Source: Branchiostoma floridae (lineage: Eukaryota > Chordata > Leptocardii > Amphioxiformes > Branchiostomatidae). From it: DNA of 64,000 nucleotides. Where the stretch lies: the NCBI RefSeq assembly GCF_000003815.2, contig NC_049986.1:1862033-1926032 (forward strand), read 5' to 3'. Shown in pieces: positions 10,688 through 21,415 of the stretch (the stretch's first letter is position 1; each line of letters begins with the position of its first letter). The notes beneath the pieces are model-generated. The model was given only the letters and a program-made list of their open reading frames with translations, made no database searches and had not been told where the DNA came from. Both the position numbers and the translations under genes were made by a program.

Positions 10688-12179
10688 GTGACGTGGTAAA
10701 GCCGATATCGTATTAGCACGGGGTGTAAACTTCCAGCTTTCTTTGCGAGAGCGACAAACAATTCACCGATTGCTTCATTCAATGAACGGGTTGTTTTAAT
10801 TTGCCATGAAAGTGAAAAATCATTGTTACAGTAGTGTTTGTGTCTGTGAGTGTGGCGGGAAGGGGGTGGTTTGTGAAATATGATTTCTTGAAGGTGAAGC
10901 AAACATGTACCATGTCCGTCTTAACAGGGGTGTATTCAGGAAATATTTGCGGAATTCATACGAGCTCTAAGGATCGTATGGTTTCCGTAAAACTCATATG
11001 AATTAAGTCAGATTCGTGTGTTTCTTTAATCTCCAAGCAGATTCTACAATGGCCGATAAGGTTAATAAGTACCAAACTCAGACGAAGGAGTGTAGTGAGC
11101 ACAAAAGGTGTCTTTTGCCTGAATTGTGAGGAGCTTACAAACTCGTGTTCAATATTAAAACCTTTGAGATTAATATTGAATCAATACTAGTAGTCAAAGA
11201 TAGTTTGCGCAAACTGTACTTTGACATTACTCTTCCCACGGAGCTTTTATCATTTTTGCTCCAGCAGACTACATGACCCACTCTCCAAGCAAGCATGTAC
11301 AGGTTGGTAGAGTCTTCAACATTGTCAACTTCTCATATGCCGGTAGGACCAGCGGGGAAAAGTGACCTTTGGGCTGGTCACACTTTACTCCACCAACATC
11401 TGCTTGGAAAGTTATACGCCAGTCAGCCAGCTGCTTCCGGCGTCAGTGTCCTGGCGTGGTAAGGTCGCGCTCTGGGGCGATTTAGGATTAGCACGGAGGT
11501 GCGAACTTTCAGCTTTTCTGGCGAGAGCCAAAAAACCGCTTCATTCAATAAATGGGTTGTTTTGATTTCTTCTCAGACACCAAGAACTTTCTTTGAGATT
11601 AGGATTACGGAATTCATGCGAGCTCTACTAATCGTAAATATATCGTGTGCATTTCGCAAACCTCTTTTGAATTCAAATCCGTGTGTTGTTTGGTAATGAA
11701 TCGTTTAAAATAACTATAAATTCGTGCCTATAACCTCCTTGATTAAACTCTTATGAAAGCCGTTATATTCTTATAAAAACAGGCACTCCTGGCTTTGGAG
11801 ATCTCCTCATAACAGGTTTAAATTCATATCTTTATGAAGCCATATGTGTTTTTTTTTCGTAGTGGACCAACAGATCTCTACAAACTTGTCACAGGGCTGA
11901 AGTAAACCAAGGAGGTTAAACCTCCTTGAGTAAACCAATAACAGCTATTAGCATGAAGGTGCAAAGTTTCCTCATTCTTTACAATGGCAAACAAACAAGT
12001 ATCTATTCTCCTAGCAGAGGTTGGGTCCCCACGTGAAGGGAGCGAACCGATAAATTCCGACTACTTTTCCCAACTCACCATTCTGTGACCAAAAATCCGC
12101 TTGAAGAAAAAAATATTCACTTTCTTGGGTAATTCAATGGTACGTTAGGTAATGGGTATTGATTTGTCCGCATGATTTG

Positions 12180-13100
12180 TAACCTCCTTGTTTACATTCA
12201 TATAGCCCGTGGAGCTGCTTGATCAGCTATCGGCTCCGTGTGTTTTGTTTTACAGTATCCCTGTATAGAGCCCTAAACACCGATTTGTTGATGGTGACGT
12301 GAACCAAGTGCTTACATTCATATAGCCCGTGGAGCTGCTTGATCAGCTATCGGCTCCGTGTGTTTGTTGTTTACAGTATCTCTGTATGGAGCCCTAAACA
12401 CCGATTTGTTGATGGTGACGTGAACCAAGTGTTTACATTCATATAGCCCGTGGAGCTGCTTGATCAGCTATCGGCTCCGTGTGTTTTGTTTTACAGTATC
12501 CCTGTATAGAGCCCTAAACACCGATTTGTTGATGGTGACGTGAACCAAGTGTTTACATTCATATAGCCCGTGGAGCTGCTTGATCAGCTATCGGCTCCGT
12601 GTGTTTTGTTTTACAGTATCCCTGTATAGAGCCCTAAACACCGATTTGTTGATGGTGACGTGAACCAAGTGTTTACATTCATATAGCCCGTGGAGCTGCT
12701 TGATCAGCTATCGGCTCCGTGTGTTTTGTTTTACAGTATCCCTATATAGAGCCCTAAACACCGATTTGTTGATGGTGACGTGAACCAAGTGTTTACATTC
12801 ATATAGCCCGTGGAGCTGCTTGATCAGCTATCGGCTCCGTGTGTTTTGTTTTACAGTATCCCTGTATAGAGCCCTAAACACCAATTTGTTGATGGTGACG
12901 TGAACCAAGTGTTTACATTCATATAGCCCGTGGAGCTGCTTGATCAGCTATTGGCTCCGTGTGTTTGTTGTTTACAGTATCTCTGTATGGAGCCCTAAAC
13001 ACCGATTTGTTGATGTTGACGCAGTGAACCAAGTGTTTACATTCATAGTGCGCAGAGCGCTGCTTGTTCAGCTATCGGCTCTGTGCTTGTTGTTTACAAT
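12180..13100 (-). repeat. ~120-bp tandem array, right arm (inverted)
   Basis: Eight or so units in reverse orientation to the left array, marked by GATCAGCTATCGGCTCC at 12221, 12341, 12461, 12581, 12701, 12821 and 12941 (with ATTGG at the last), degrading towards 13070. Confidence 0.92.
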
Positions 13101-13399
13101 ATCTCCGTATAGAGCCCCAATACCGATTTGTTTTGGTTAACGTGAACCAAATATTTACATTCATAGTTCGCATTTGTTGAAGGTGCTAGTTCAGCCCGTC
13201 CCCGTTTGTTTTTCTTCTACGAGAGAAGCTTCTCCATGGATTTAAAAAAAATCATGAAGGTGACGCATTTGTTAGTGTTTGCATTCATTAGTGCGTAGAG
13301 CCCGTTTCGTGGAGCTGGAGGGCTGTACGAGCAACCTCCATGGAGGTGCTCTGTAGAGCTCCTCCATGGAGGTTGCTCGTGCAGCCCCTATTGCCCCAG

Positions 13400-13789
13400 C
13401 AAGTGTCCCTGCAGGCGGTGAAGCGTACAAAACACATGTTCTACATCTTCTTCACTCTTCTCACCCTGACCTGCCCAAACGTTGTCATCAATTATGTTGA
13501 TTTCTACGCCACTTTGCTCCCTAAAGCTGTTTTCTTCACCAGCTCTGCATTGTACATCCTAAACACCGCAGTCAATCCCATCATTTACACCTGGACACTG
13601 AAAGAGTTTCGGCAAGGGTTCAAGTCCATGGTCCGCTGCAGACGACATATTGTTCCTAACCCTCAAGCAGGCCAACCTGCTGATCAGAGACCAGTCAGAC
13701 TAATTAACGTCTTGTCCCGATTGGGGGTCTCTAACCGGGTTGCACCTTCAGAACCATCCGTTGATACGTCAGAAGTAAACACGTAAGAA
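13400..13789 (+). CDS. rhodopsin-class GPCR, last exon (TM6-TM7 and tail)
   Basis: After an acceptor-like TTGCCCCAG the frame reads QVSLQAVKRTKHMFYIFF, a cytoplasmic loop leading into TM6. TM7 follows with ALYILNTAVNPIIYTWTL, the NPxxY motif (NPIIY), and helix 8 (FRQGFKSMVRC). The tail ends at the TAA near 13785-13787. By family knowledge this is the G-protein-activating end of a seven-helix receptor. TM1-TM5 are not in the window: the sequence before the acceptor is foldback element. Either upstream exons lie beyond the element and beyond the LamG gene, or this is a displaced fragment. TM6 lacks the usual CWxP (LTCPNVV instead), so the ligand class is not assigned. AATAAA is at 14284-14289. 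Confidence 0.75.
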
Positions 13790-15554
13790 TACATCGTGCC
13801 AGGTGATGATCACAGACACATCAATTGCAAAAAAATTAGGAAATTAAATTATGATCAGACTCACTGTCCCTCTCCTAGACAATAGCTTTACCTTTTCGCG
13901 AACTGTACCACATTATCGAAAAAAATTACCTCTGTGCACTATTCGAAAGCAAACGACATGGTACTGCCCTTCATTTCACAATCATTAAGACTACATAGTA
14001 GCAACTTTTATAGTAATATTCTATCTGTGCAACAAGTGACCATTGTACACAAACGATTCACGGTAAATCGACGCTGTGAAGTCTGATTTATCTTTATTTC
14101 AATTACTTCAAGCCTCGTCTTTGTTTCTATTCCAATCCAACGTTATAGATAACTTTATACAACACTGAATCGCAGCTTGAAATAATATAGCTGCTCTTAG
14201 CTTGGTTACCATCTGGGTAGTGGTTCTCTCCTATGTTCGCTTCTGCTGCCCAAATATCAGAGAAGCGGCTGTATATAGTGTACAATAAAATTCAGAGCGA
14301 TAAGCTACTGTATATTATCTTAGATGTTATCAAAGAGAGAGGTCTCTGACTTGTAAACAATTCTTGTTGAAACCGTATGTTATATTTACATTTCGACCTG
14401 TTTTGCTAATGTGTCATAGGCCTTCAAGTTTGACTGGCCTTACCTAACGACGGAACTGGTATATGGAGAATTAATTTTTATGACTTGTTCTGCAACGTTT
14501 ACTGCATGTACATGTATGCATGATATTTTCATGCCCTACATGTATTCATGAAATGCGTTTATATTTCCAGGGGCCTACACAAAGCAGCGCAATGACACAA
14601 AAGTGGTCCAGAACAATGGCATCATACTAAACATGCTCAGTTTATGCAGTATGCACCCACTATGGAGATCTCATCAACAATGACATTTATGTCAACCTTT
14701 TCGCATCCAAACACCATGTACACAATTACACCGACGAATGTATATTTTGAATGTTTAGTGTTGTTAATGTGATTCTGACTTATCTATCGAATAGACAATT
14801 TGACATCAATTGCTGTACAGTTGCACGGTAAATTGTAAAAAATAGTTGGCAAAATAAAGCCGTGGTACACCTACATTCTGTGTTGTGGCGTAGCACGACT
14901 TCCAATATGGTCTTACTCAAATAACAAAACAGCATTTGCGGTCGATATCCGTAGTTTACGTATATCAAAGCGCAGCTGAAGCGGGATATATCCGACACTC
15001 AGAGTTTCCTGCGCGGCTGGCGGTGAAAAAACGGCGGATCGGGGATGAGGTACGTACCGCCGCTGCTCGACCGCCATCTTGCTGCTGTATTATGTACAAG
15101 GTATGGCAAATTGTTCCTCCTGAATTTTCATTTTCCCAAACATTTTTTTAAGATTGGCTCCGAATATCACCTGAAATCCCTAATTCTTTATTTTTTTCGT
15201 GGAGTAGGAGCAAAAAACTTTTTGTTTTAGGATTTTTTTTTTCAATTTCTGATTTCAAGTTAACATTTGAAGCCCTGCGTCCGGTATACGTGGATAAATC
15301 TGCTAAACATCGTGCTAAGGCAAATTGAATACAATTTACAACTGTTTCCTTTTGTTAGCATCTATCAGACTCCACATGTCACTACAAAATGGTCATTTAG
15401 ACCGACCACACTTGTTTAAATACATGAACTGTTAGATTCAATCATACTAAAATAGAAGCAATTGACTAAATGGGGTGTTTTAGAAGTCACGCAGAGAATT
15501 ATGGTGTCATTGCAGGATGAGCTGGGTTTTTTAGTCCTATTTGAATCTTTACAT
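13790..15554. other. GPCR 3' UTR and intergenic
   Basis: It contains AATAAA at 14284-14289 and another near 14853. No further gene recognised; AT-rich. Confidence 0.5.
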
Positions 15555-15654
15555 GGATCAAAAGCGACCCCTATTAATTATGTGCAGTACTGCACCACCC
15601 CATTGTGAATAATGCTGCAGTACTGCAACCGATTAATAGGTTCGCTTATGATCC
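15555..15654. repeat. 100-bp hairpin MITE
   Basis: Inverted arms GGATCAAAAGCGACC...TGCAGTACTGCA and TGCAGTACTGCAACC...GATCC. Part of it recurs at 61943-61975 (CACCTATTAATCGGTTACAG). Confidence 0.65.
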
Positions 15655-15809
15655 TTGTACCGACTATAGTTAGGTCGAGTTTTTAATTCTTTGTTTTCAG
15701 TCTTCACCATCGCCAGCCTTATGTTACACAAAGTAAAGAAAGAAAGAAAGTGTAAAGATGGCTTTTTGGCAGTAAAAATAGAACTCAACGACACGAATTG
15801 TTTTATATA

Positions 15810-16692
15810 CAGTCAAACCTGTATTAGCGGCCACCTTTGCATAACGGCCACCTGCCCATAGTGGCCACTCTTTGTCGGTCCCTTGGATTCGTAATGATTA
15901 AGAAATAGGCTTAGCGGCCACCTGTCCAACGCGGCCACGGCCACACGATTTCCGGTCCCGCAGGTACAAAAACACTGCCGATTACGGCTACGCGGACCGC
16001 TGATCTATGTTTCGGCACGCGTTCGGCCATATACAGCTGCCGTATCGTCACCCTACGCCGGATTTAAAACCTCTTTGATTTATTTTCAAAACAAAACTTC
16101 GTAAACTGGCGCTACCCATACCCGCCGACAAGCGAGGTCATATAAGGTCAATAGATGACACCAATATTACAGAGGTAAATTGCGTTAAAGTTACGTTCTA
16201 ATACACTATCGCTTAGGTTAATTTTTATCACAAAAACTTTCTAAATGAATTGTTACAAAGACAAAATGATATGAACTTCAGACTATGGTGGATTTTATTC
16301 TTACATTTATTAAGAGATAAGTCTAAAATGACGAGACTTTTCTTGTGAGTACCTGACGTGTGAACGCGGGAGGGAACACACGGACGGCGAAGTATCAAAG
16401 GATACAAGACGAAAGATCAAAGAAATATGACGATACCGGTCTCTTCAGACAATATCAACTGTAGAACATTAAAAACTTTTTATAGCTTTTGTTTTCTTAA
16501 TACATATAGTGTAAAATCATTGCAGTACATGTACAGTACTGTATTATGTGAATAAAGACCAGTGGGTACTAAAACCATGTGTAACTTATTGCTTGTGGTC
16601 AATTGATTAGCATATTCTCTATAGTGGCCACCTCTCTATAGTGGCCAATTTTGACCAGTCCCTTGAGTGGCCGCTATAGACAGGTTTGACTG
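15810..16692. mobile_element. pogo/Tigger-like MITE
   Basis: Ends CAGTCAAACCTGT and ACAGGTTTGACTG are inverse and flanked by TA on both sides. The GGCCAC/GTGGCC-rich subterminal sequence (TATAGTGGCCAC) is characteristic of Tc1/mariner pogo-Tigger families. 883 bp, no transposase. Confidence 0.85.
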
Positions 16693-17092
16693 TATTTGTT
16701 TTTGTGTTGAAAGAGACACTTGGAATAAAATATGTAGAACACCTGATCACACCTGTCCATCGTCTGTGGGGAACATTTACTTCTCTGAATGACTGAACGT
16801 GAATTATAAAGAACCGTGTAAAAGAATTAGATATAACTTTTGGCATACTGAACATGCATACAGAGAAAGGTAAATTGAAGAGTCAAATACTAGTTACATT
16901 TTATGCAAGCTTCGTATCTTACACAAACGCATTACGTTTGAAAACACAAGTAATCTGTTAAATACTTTAAAAGGAACCAATTAACAATTCTAGTCCATAC
17001 CATGTACATGTAGATCTATATATATCTGATGCGTTCATACGGCGTAGTTAGGTCATCAGGCTTTTTCCCGACCTGACCTGACCTGTGCCCAG

Positions 17093-17225
17093 GCGTGTGC
17101 GCTCGCCCATTGGTCAGCCCATATGATGAGATTAGGAAGGAAAGGTCCAGAGGCAGGTGTGCGCTCGCCCATTGGTCAGCCCATTTGATGAGATTAGGAA
17201 GGGAAGGTCCCGCGGCAGGTGTGCA
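17093..17225 (+). repeat. ~66-bp direct duplication
   Basis: Two copies of a unit with GTGCGCTCGCCCATTGGTCA and GATGAGATTAGGAAG. The unit carries CCATTGG (inverted CCAAT box), but no gene start follows on either side. Confidence 0.7.
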
Positions 17226-18290
17226 GGCAAGAGTTGCCTTGTTTCCGCACACCGCAGCCCCTTCAAGTAGAACATCTGTTTGCTGCGATATTATTTTTGT
17301 CAACCAGGGAAGACTGAGATCGAGAAACATACAAATCCAACCATACTTTTGAGGCATGATGAATTTTATTAAAGATATGTCAGATATTCCGTTCATGAAT
17401 ATCATGTTAGATTTTCTATAACAGCTAAATGCTAAAATCGACAGAGATTAGTTCAAGTTGACCCGGTACGGCATATTTATGAACCCCAAAAATATCTTGA
17501 GGAATTCCAGTTATTAGAAGGTCGACAAAAACGTGTCGTGTTTACATACTGATAAACGCTCTTAACTGCCTCTGGAGATGTACTCGTGTTAACTACATAG
17601 GTGCAATCTAACCTTACAGTACTGACAAACTTGCGATTTCGACGACGATATTTTAAAAAAGAAGGTTAATTGTAAGTATATGACAGACAAGCGTACATGT
17701 TACCTACTCTAGAAAACAGTAAACAGTTCCAGTCCATACCATGTAGCTATGTTATCCACACTCAAATATCTAAAATCTACATTACTCTACACAACAAACT
17801 ACAATGATATATCGTTCTCACATCTTATATAAGGCCAGGTGAAAAATAAAAATACAAATTTTGTATGTTTAAGAATGGTTTATTTGCCATAAATCTTTCT
17901 AATGTCGAAAACAACACATTTCCTAAATTTCAACACAAAGAACACACTGTTGTAGTGTCCACGTAGGTTAGGAAGATATGAATGCAATCAGACCATTACT
18001 AAAACATTAATATCTTTATATCTCTATAAACAGCCCAATCATCAAATTCTATAGCGTAGCACCGAACCTGCGTCATTCCCATATCTACGACCAAATTATT
18101 TTCTTGGCTTCTCTTTGCCAAACTATCATTGTCCTGCTTTTCCCCCTGGTGCCTTAATCCTTTAATTCGGTAGCTGTGAACTTCTATCACTGTGGGTTCG
18201 CACGTGGCTTCGGAGATGGCCTGACTGACAGAAGTTCTAAGTCTTACTGCATTCCTCACAAAGGTAGGGTTTCACTCTGGTAGCTGTAAG
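17226..18290. other. intergenic sequence with nothing recognised
   Basis: AT-rich, short reading frames only. Confidence 0.4.
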
Positions 18291-18296
18291 GTTTCG

Positions 18297-19190
18297 TCAC
18301 ACCGGTAGGGTTTCACCCTTCATTGTGCATGAAACCGCCACATAGGTTGCTGTGAAGTTTAATCGCTGTGAGTTCGCTTCGCCTTGTGGCTCCGGAGATG
18401 GTCTGACTAAAAGGTTTAAGTCACGTACATGTGCCCTAAGTGTTATTACATCCTTCACACCGTGAGTTCGCATGTGCCTCCGGAGATTACCTGAGGTACG
18501 GAAGCTCCTACTGCATTCTTTACACTGGTAGGGTTTCTCACCGGTATGAGTCATCACATGGCTCTTCAGGTTATCAAGCCGACTAAACTGCCTGCCGCCA
18601 CTCCTCACATCTGTAAGGTTTCTCACCAGTGTGAGTCCGCATATGCTTCTGCAGACTACACATCTTACTGAACTGTTTGCTGCATTCATCGCACCTATAG
18701 GGCTTCTCTCCGGTATGTGTCCGCATGTGTATCTTCAGATTACCCAACACACTGAACTGTTTGCTGCATTCATCACACTTATAGGGCTTCTCTCCGGTAT
18801 GTGTCCGCATGTGTATCTTCAGACCACCCAACACACTAAACTGTTTGCTGCATTCTTCGCACTTATAGGGCTTCTCTCCGGTGTGAGTCCGTATATGACT
18901 CTTCAGATGATACATCCTACTAAACTGATTTCCGCACTCCTCACATTTGAATGGTTTCTCATCAGTATGAGTCCTCATATGACTCTTCATATTGCCCTGG
19001 TCACTAAACTGTTTGCTACACTTATCACACTTATAAGGTCTCTCACCGGTGTGGGTTCTCATATGTCTCTTCAGATTACAAAGCCAACTAAACTGTTTGC
19101 TGCACTTCCCACATCTTAACGGTCTCTTGCAAGTGTAAGAACGCATATGTCTCTTTAAGCCACTCAGTTGACGAAACTCCTTGCTGCCTT
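18297..19190 (-). pseudogene. C2H2 zinc-finger gene copy, frameshifted and 5'-truncated
   Basis: On the minus strand six clean fingers run from about 19119 to 18610 with linker HTGEKPYKC/RC and helices such as [13 protein letters not shown]. In the seventh finger the frame breaks near 18592-18602 (CEEW instead of CEEC: one extra base), and the array continues in another frame with [11 protein letters not shown] and [10 protein letters not shown] fingers. Upstream, half a finger (KEFRQLSGLKRHMR) is preceded by an in-frame stop, and the start exon seen in the partner gene at 23721 is missing. By family knowledge such proteins bind DNA in the nucleus. Either a decayed paralogue or a genuine gene with sequence errors; decay is favoured because two independent defects are seen. 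Confidence 0.75.
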
Positions 19191-20447
19191 CTTACAGACG
19201 GACTTCTGATATGGTGTTCTGCATGATTGAAAGCGCATTGCAATTATTAGTACTGCAGATTTTTAGGAACATTTGTGGTTGCAGTAGGTTCTAAAAGTTA
19301 GGTGTTTGGTGTTGTTGACAGGCAGTGAAAATGGGTCAAAAGGTTTTGCCATCTATCTTTTGATCCCGTATAACGTAATTCTAGCTGCCGTAATATTATA
19401 CCTTGTTTTGTCGTCAAATTACACTTTAGAGGCCGGGCAACCATGCCGATGTGAGTTTTTCATGTTCTAAAACTAGGGTTGGTGATTTTGACAGCAACTT
19501 TCTGCCCTGATACCCATTGTTAGGAATAGACCGTCTAAAAACAGAACTTTGCCCTGCAGCAGTTTGCGTACCGATAAAACAGGTTCGGAAGGTTCTGAAT
19601 GATATTGAAACACCGCAGGGGGATTTGACAAACAGATCTGCATTAAGAGAAAAAAGTCTGAATTTCCAAACAAACATATGAAGCGAAGACAGTACATGTA
19701 GACTACACGCCGAAATAATAGAATGCTTTATACAAAAGCTGTACAGGACAAAAATGATGATATATCTGATTACGTGTATTACCTACTATGTGTATATAGA
19801 CACCTATATAGTGTCATACCAACTAAGTGACCCGATCAACCAGGCCTGCATGCGATCACTTACTATAACAGGCTCACTGTTGACAGCCTGTCAAATAATA
19901 CTTTCCTCCTAAACATCTTGCTAGATGAAACACCAGTTGGCGCAGAAAAAATACATTTGATATCATAAGATTTAATTGTAGAATATAGCAAATGAACGTA
20001 AAAAATACATTGTAAGCCATTTTCGCCAAAAAAATATCAAAAAACGGTTACCATGGCAACACGAACATCAATGCGATTAAGTCAGTGTGGCCTCAAAGTT
20101 CGCTGGCTATGAAGGGAAGAGAATAGTTCAATTTCCAGGAGAGTTTTGCCACTATACTACTAGGGATCATTGACCCGGACAGACGGGTGAAATTAAGGCA
20201 GGAGTCCACAATGATCCGTACCCTGTAATAAGTCGGTCTGGTGGAGGCTATTTTAGCTGGGTGTCATCTGCAAGATGGTTCATTGTATCATTTATGTCAC
20301 ATTATTACATTTCATTTATTCATTTCTTTATACGGACAAAAAGTATCTTTCAAATATACACAGTTTTGAACTTCATAGAGCAAACACAAAGATAAGAAAG
20401 AATCCATAGTCGCAAACTAAATGTAGAGGCCAGAAGATACTAAAATT

Positions 20448-20630
20448 ACCCGTGACCAGAGCTTTTGTCCATTCTGCCCAAATGGGATCGAAGACGAAAG
20501 TCATTTTGTTATGGATTGTTTGCAATATAATGATAAACGCATTAAGCTGTTCACATGCATTTCTGTCCGCTTGCTTGAAAGAATTTGCAACTCTCTGTTC
20601 GTTGGATAAATTCAACTACATTCTGGCAGG
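20448..20630 (+). pseudogene. LINE reverse-transcriptase C-terminal zinc-binding fragment (candidate)
   Basis: It reads SFCPFCPNGIEDESHFVMDC then LQYNDKRIKLF. The C-x2-C...ED..HF...C..Y pattern is the cysteine/histidine motif found after the RT domain of many animal LINEs. Flanked by stops; no RT core visible. Its distal half (around the TTCACATG...TCTGTCCGCTTGC part) is mirrored in the right arm at 22860-22960. Confidence 0.5.
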
Positions 20631-21391
20631 CGATAACCCTTATTGCGTACAAACAGACAAATATATCTACGAATGTTTATACCGTAGAACCAATAGTGCA
20701 AATGATATGCTAGACGAATATGTTGCCTTATTCATACATGTAGATATTCATATAAATCTGTTTAGTTGTACTGGAAGAAGTTGTTATAGAGCTAACGAAA
20801 CCTGTTTTCAGGTGTCCTTGGACACACAATACTCTCCTTGCGGAGACATTCACACAAAAGATTACTAGTATTCAGGTCAACGTAAAATAGAAGTATCCTT
20901 CTTCAGTCCATTTTTGTGTAACGCATTGTCTTAAATGCTACACAGGGAGTTTATATTAGGAAACGCCTACAACGTATAGTACAAGTTATCAACGTATTGT
21001 GGTCGAAGTCTAAGGTCTTCATTCTACGAAACACATAGATACTTTAAGGTCTTACCTGTGTTTCTACACGTAAAGTGGGACGACGATTCTGGCAGCTTGA
21101 GCTTTGTCCTTCCGTCTTATATATTATCGGTGTGGGGATACATAATATGGGTCAAAGTTCATGTTGTACGCCTGATTACCTCAATTTATCTTTTCTCGCC
21201 AGGCAAGAATGCAAATGTTTAGCCATTGGTGACGGGATTCAATATAGTTGGGGGTCTGCATGGTCTTTCACGTAAGGCGTAGGCAGCACCTACAGGAGAG
21301 CATAACCCTGGCTAGGGGTAGATGAACCTGGAGGCAACTCTCGATCTTCATGTCTACCTTGTCCCCCCTAACGACCTGGAGGTCAAGGGAC

Positions 21392-21415
21392 TAGGTAGGT
21401 AGGTAGGTAGGTAGG
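21392..21415 (+). repeat. TAGG microsatellite
   Basis: Five or more tandem TAGG units near the centre of the inverted duplication. Short tetranucleotide tails of this kind often end LINE copies, which fits the LINE fragment upstream. Confidence 0.6.

Larger units (their letters stand above)
6015..13388. mobile_element. foldback-type DNA element with repeat-array arms
   Basis: Both ends carry the same palindromic module in opposite orientation (GGGGTTGCACGAGCAACC at 6015; reverse complement GGGGCTGCACGAGCAACC ending at 13388). Left arm 6015 to about 8383, right arm about 11772-13388. Each arm consists of the end module, a ~120-bp tandem array and an inner unique segment (for example ACTTGTTTGTTTGCC near 8145 and its inverse near 11990). 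This is the architecture of foldback/Galileo elements, whose long inverted repeats contain tandem subrepeats; assignment to that superfamily is inference. The loop has no full-length transposase. Confidence 0.65.

Noticed and set aside
18631-19119. 162-codon plus-strand frame
   Set aside because: Antisense shadow of the minus-strand zinc fingers.
20452-20868. 138-codon plus-strand frame as a new secreted protein
   Set aside because: It starts inside the LINE-like CCHC segment in a different frame, and its continuation is mirrored with frame-breaking differences in the other arm at 22.6-22.9 kb.
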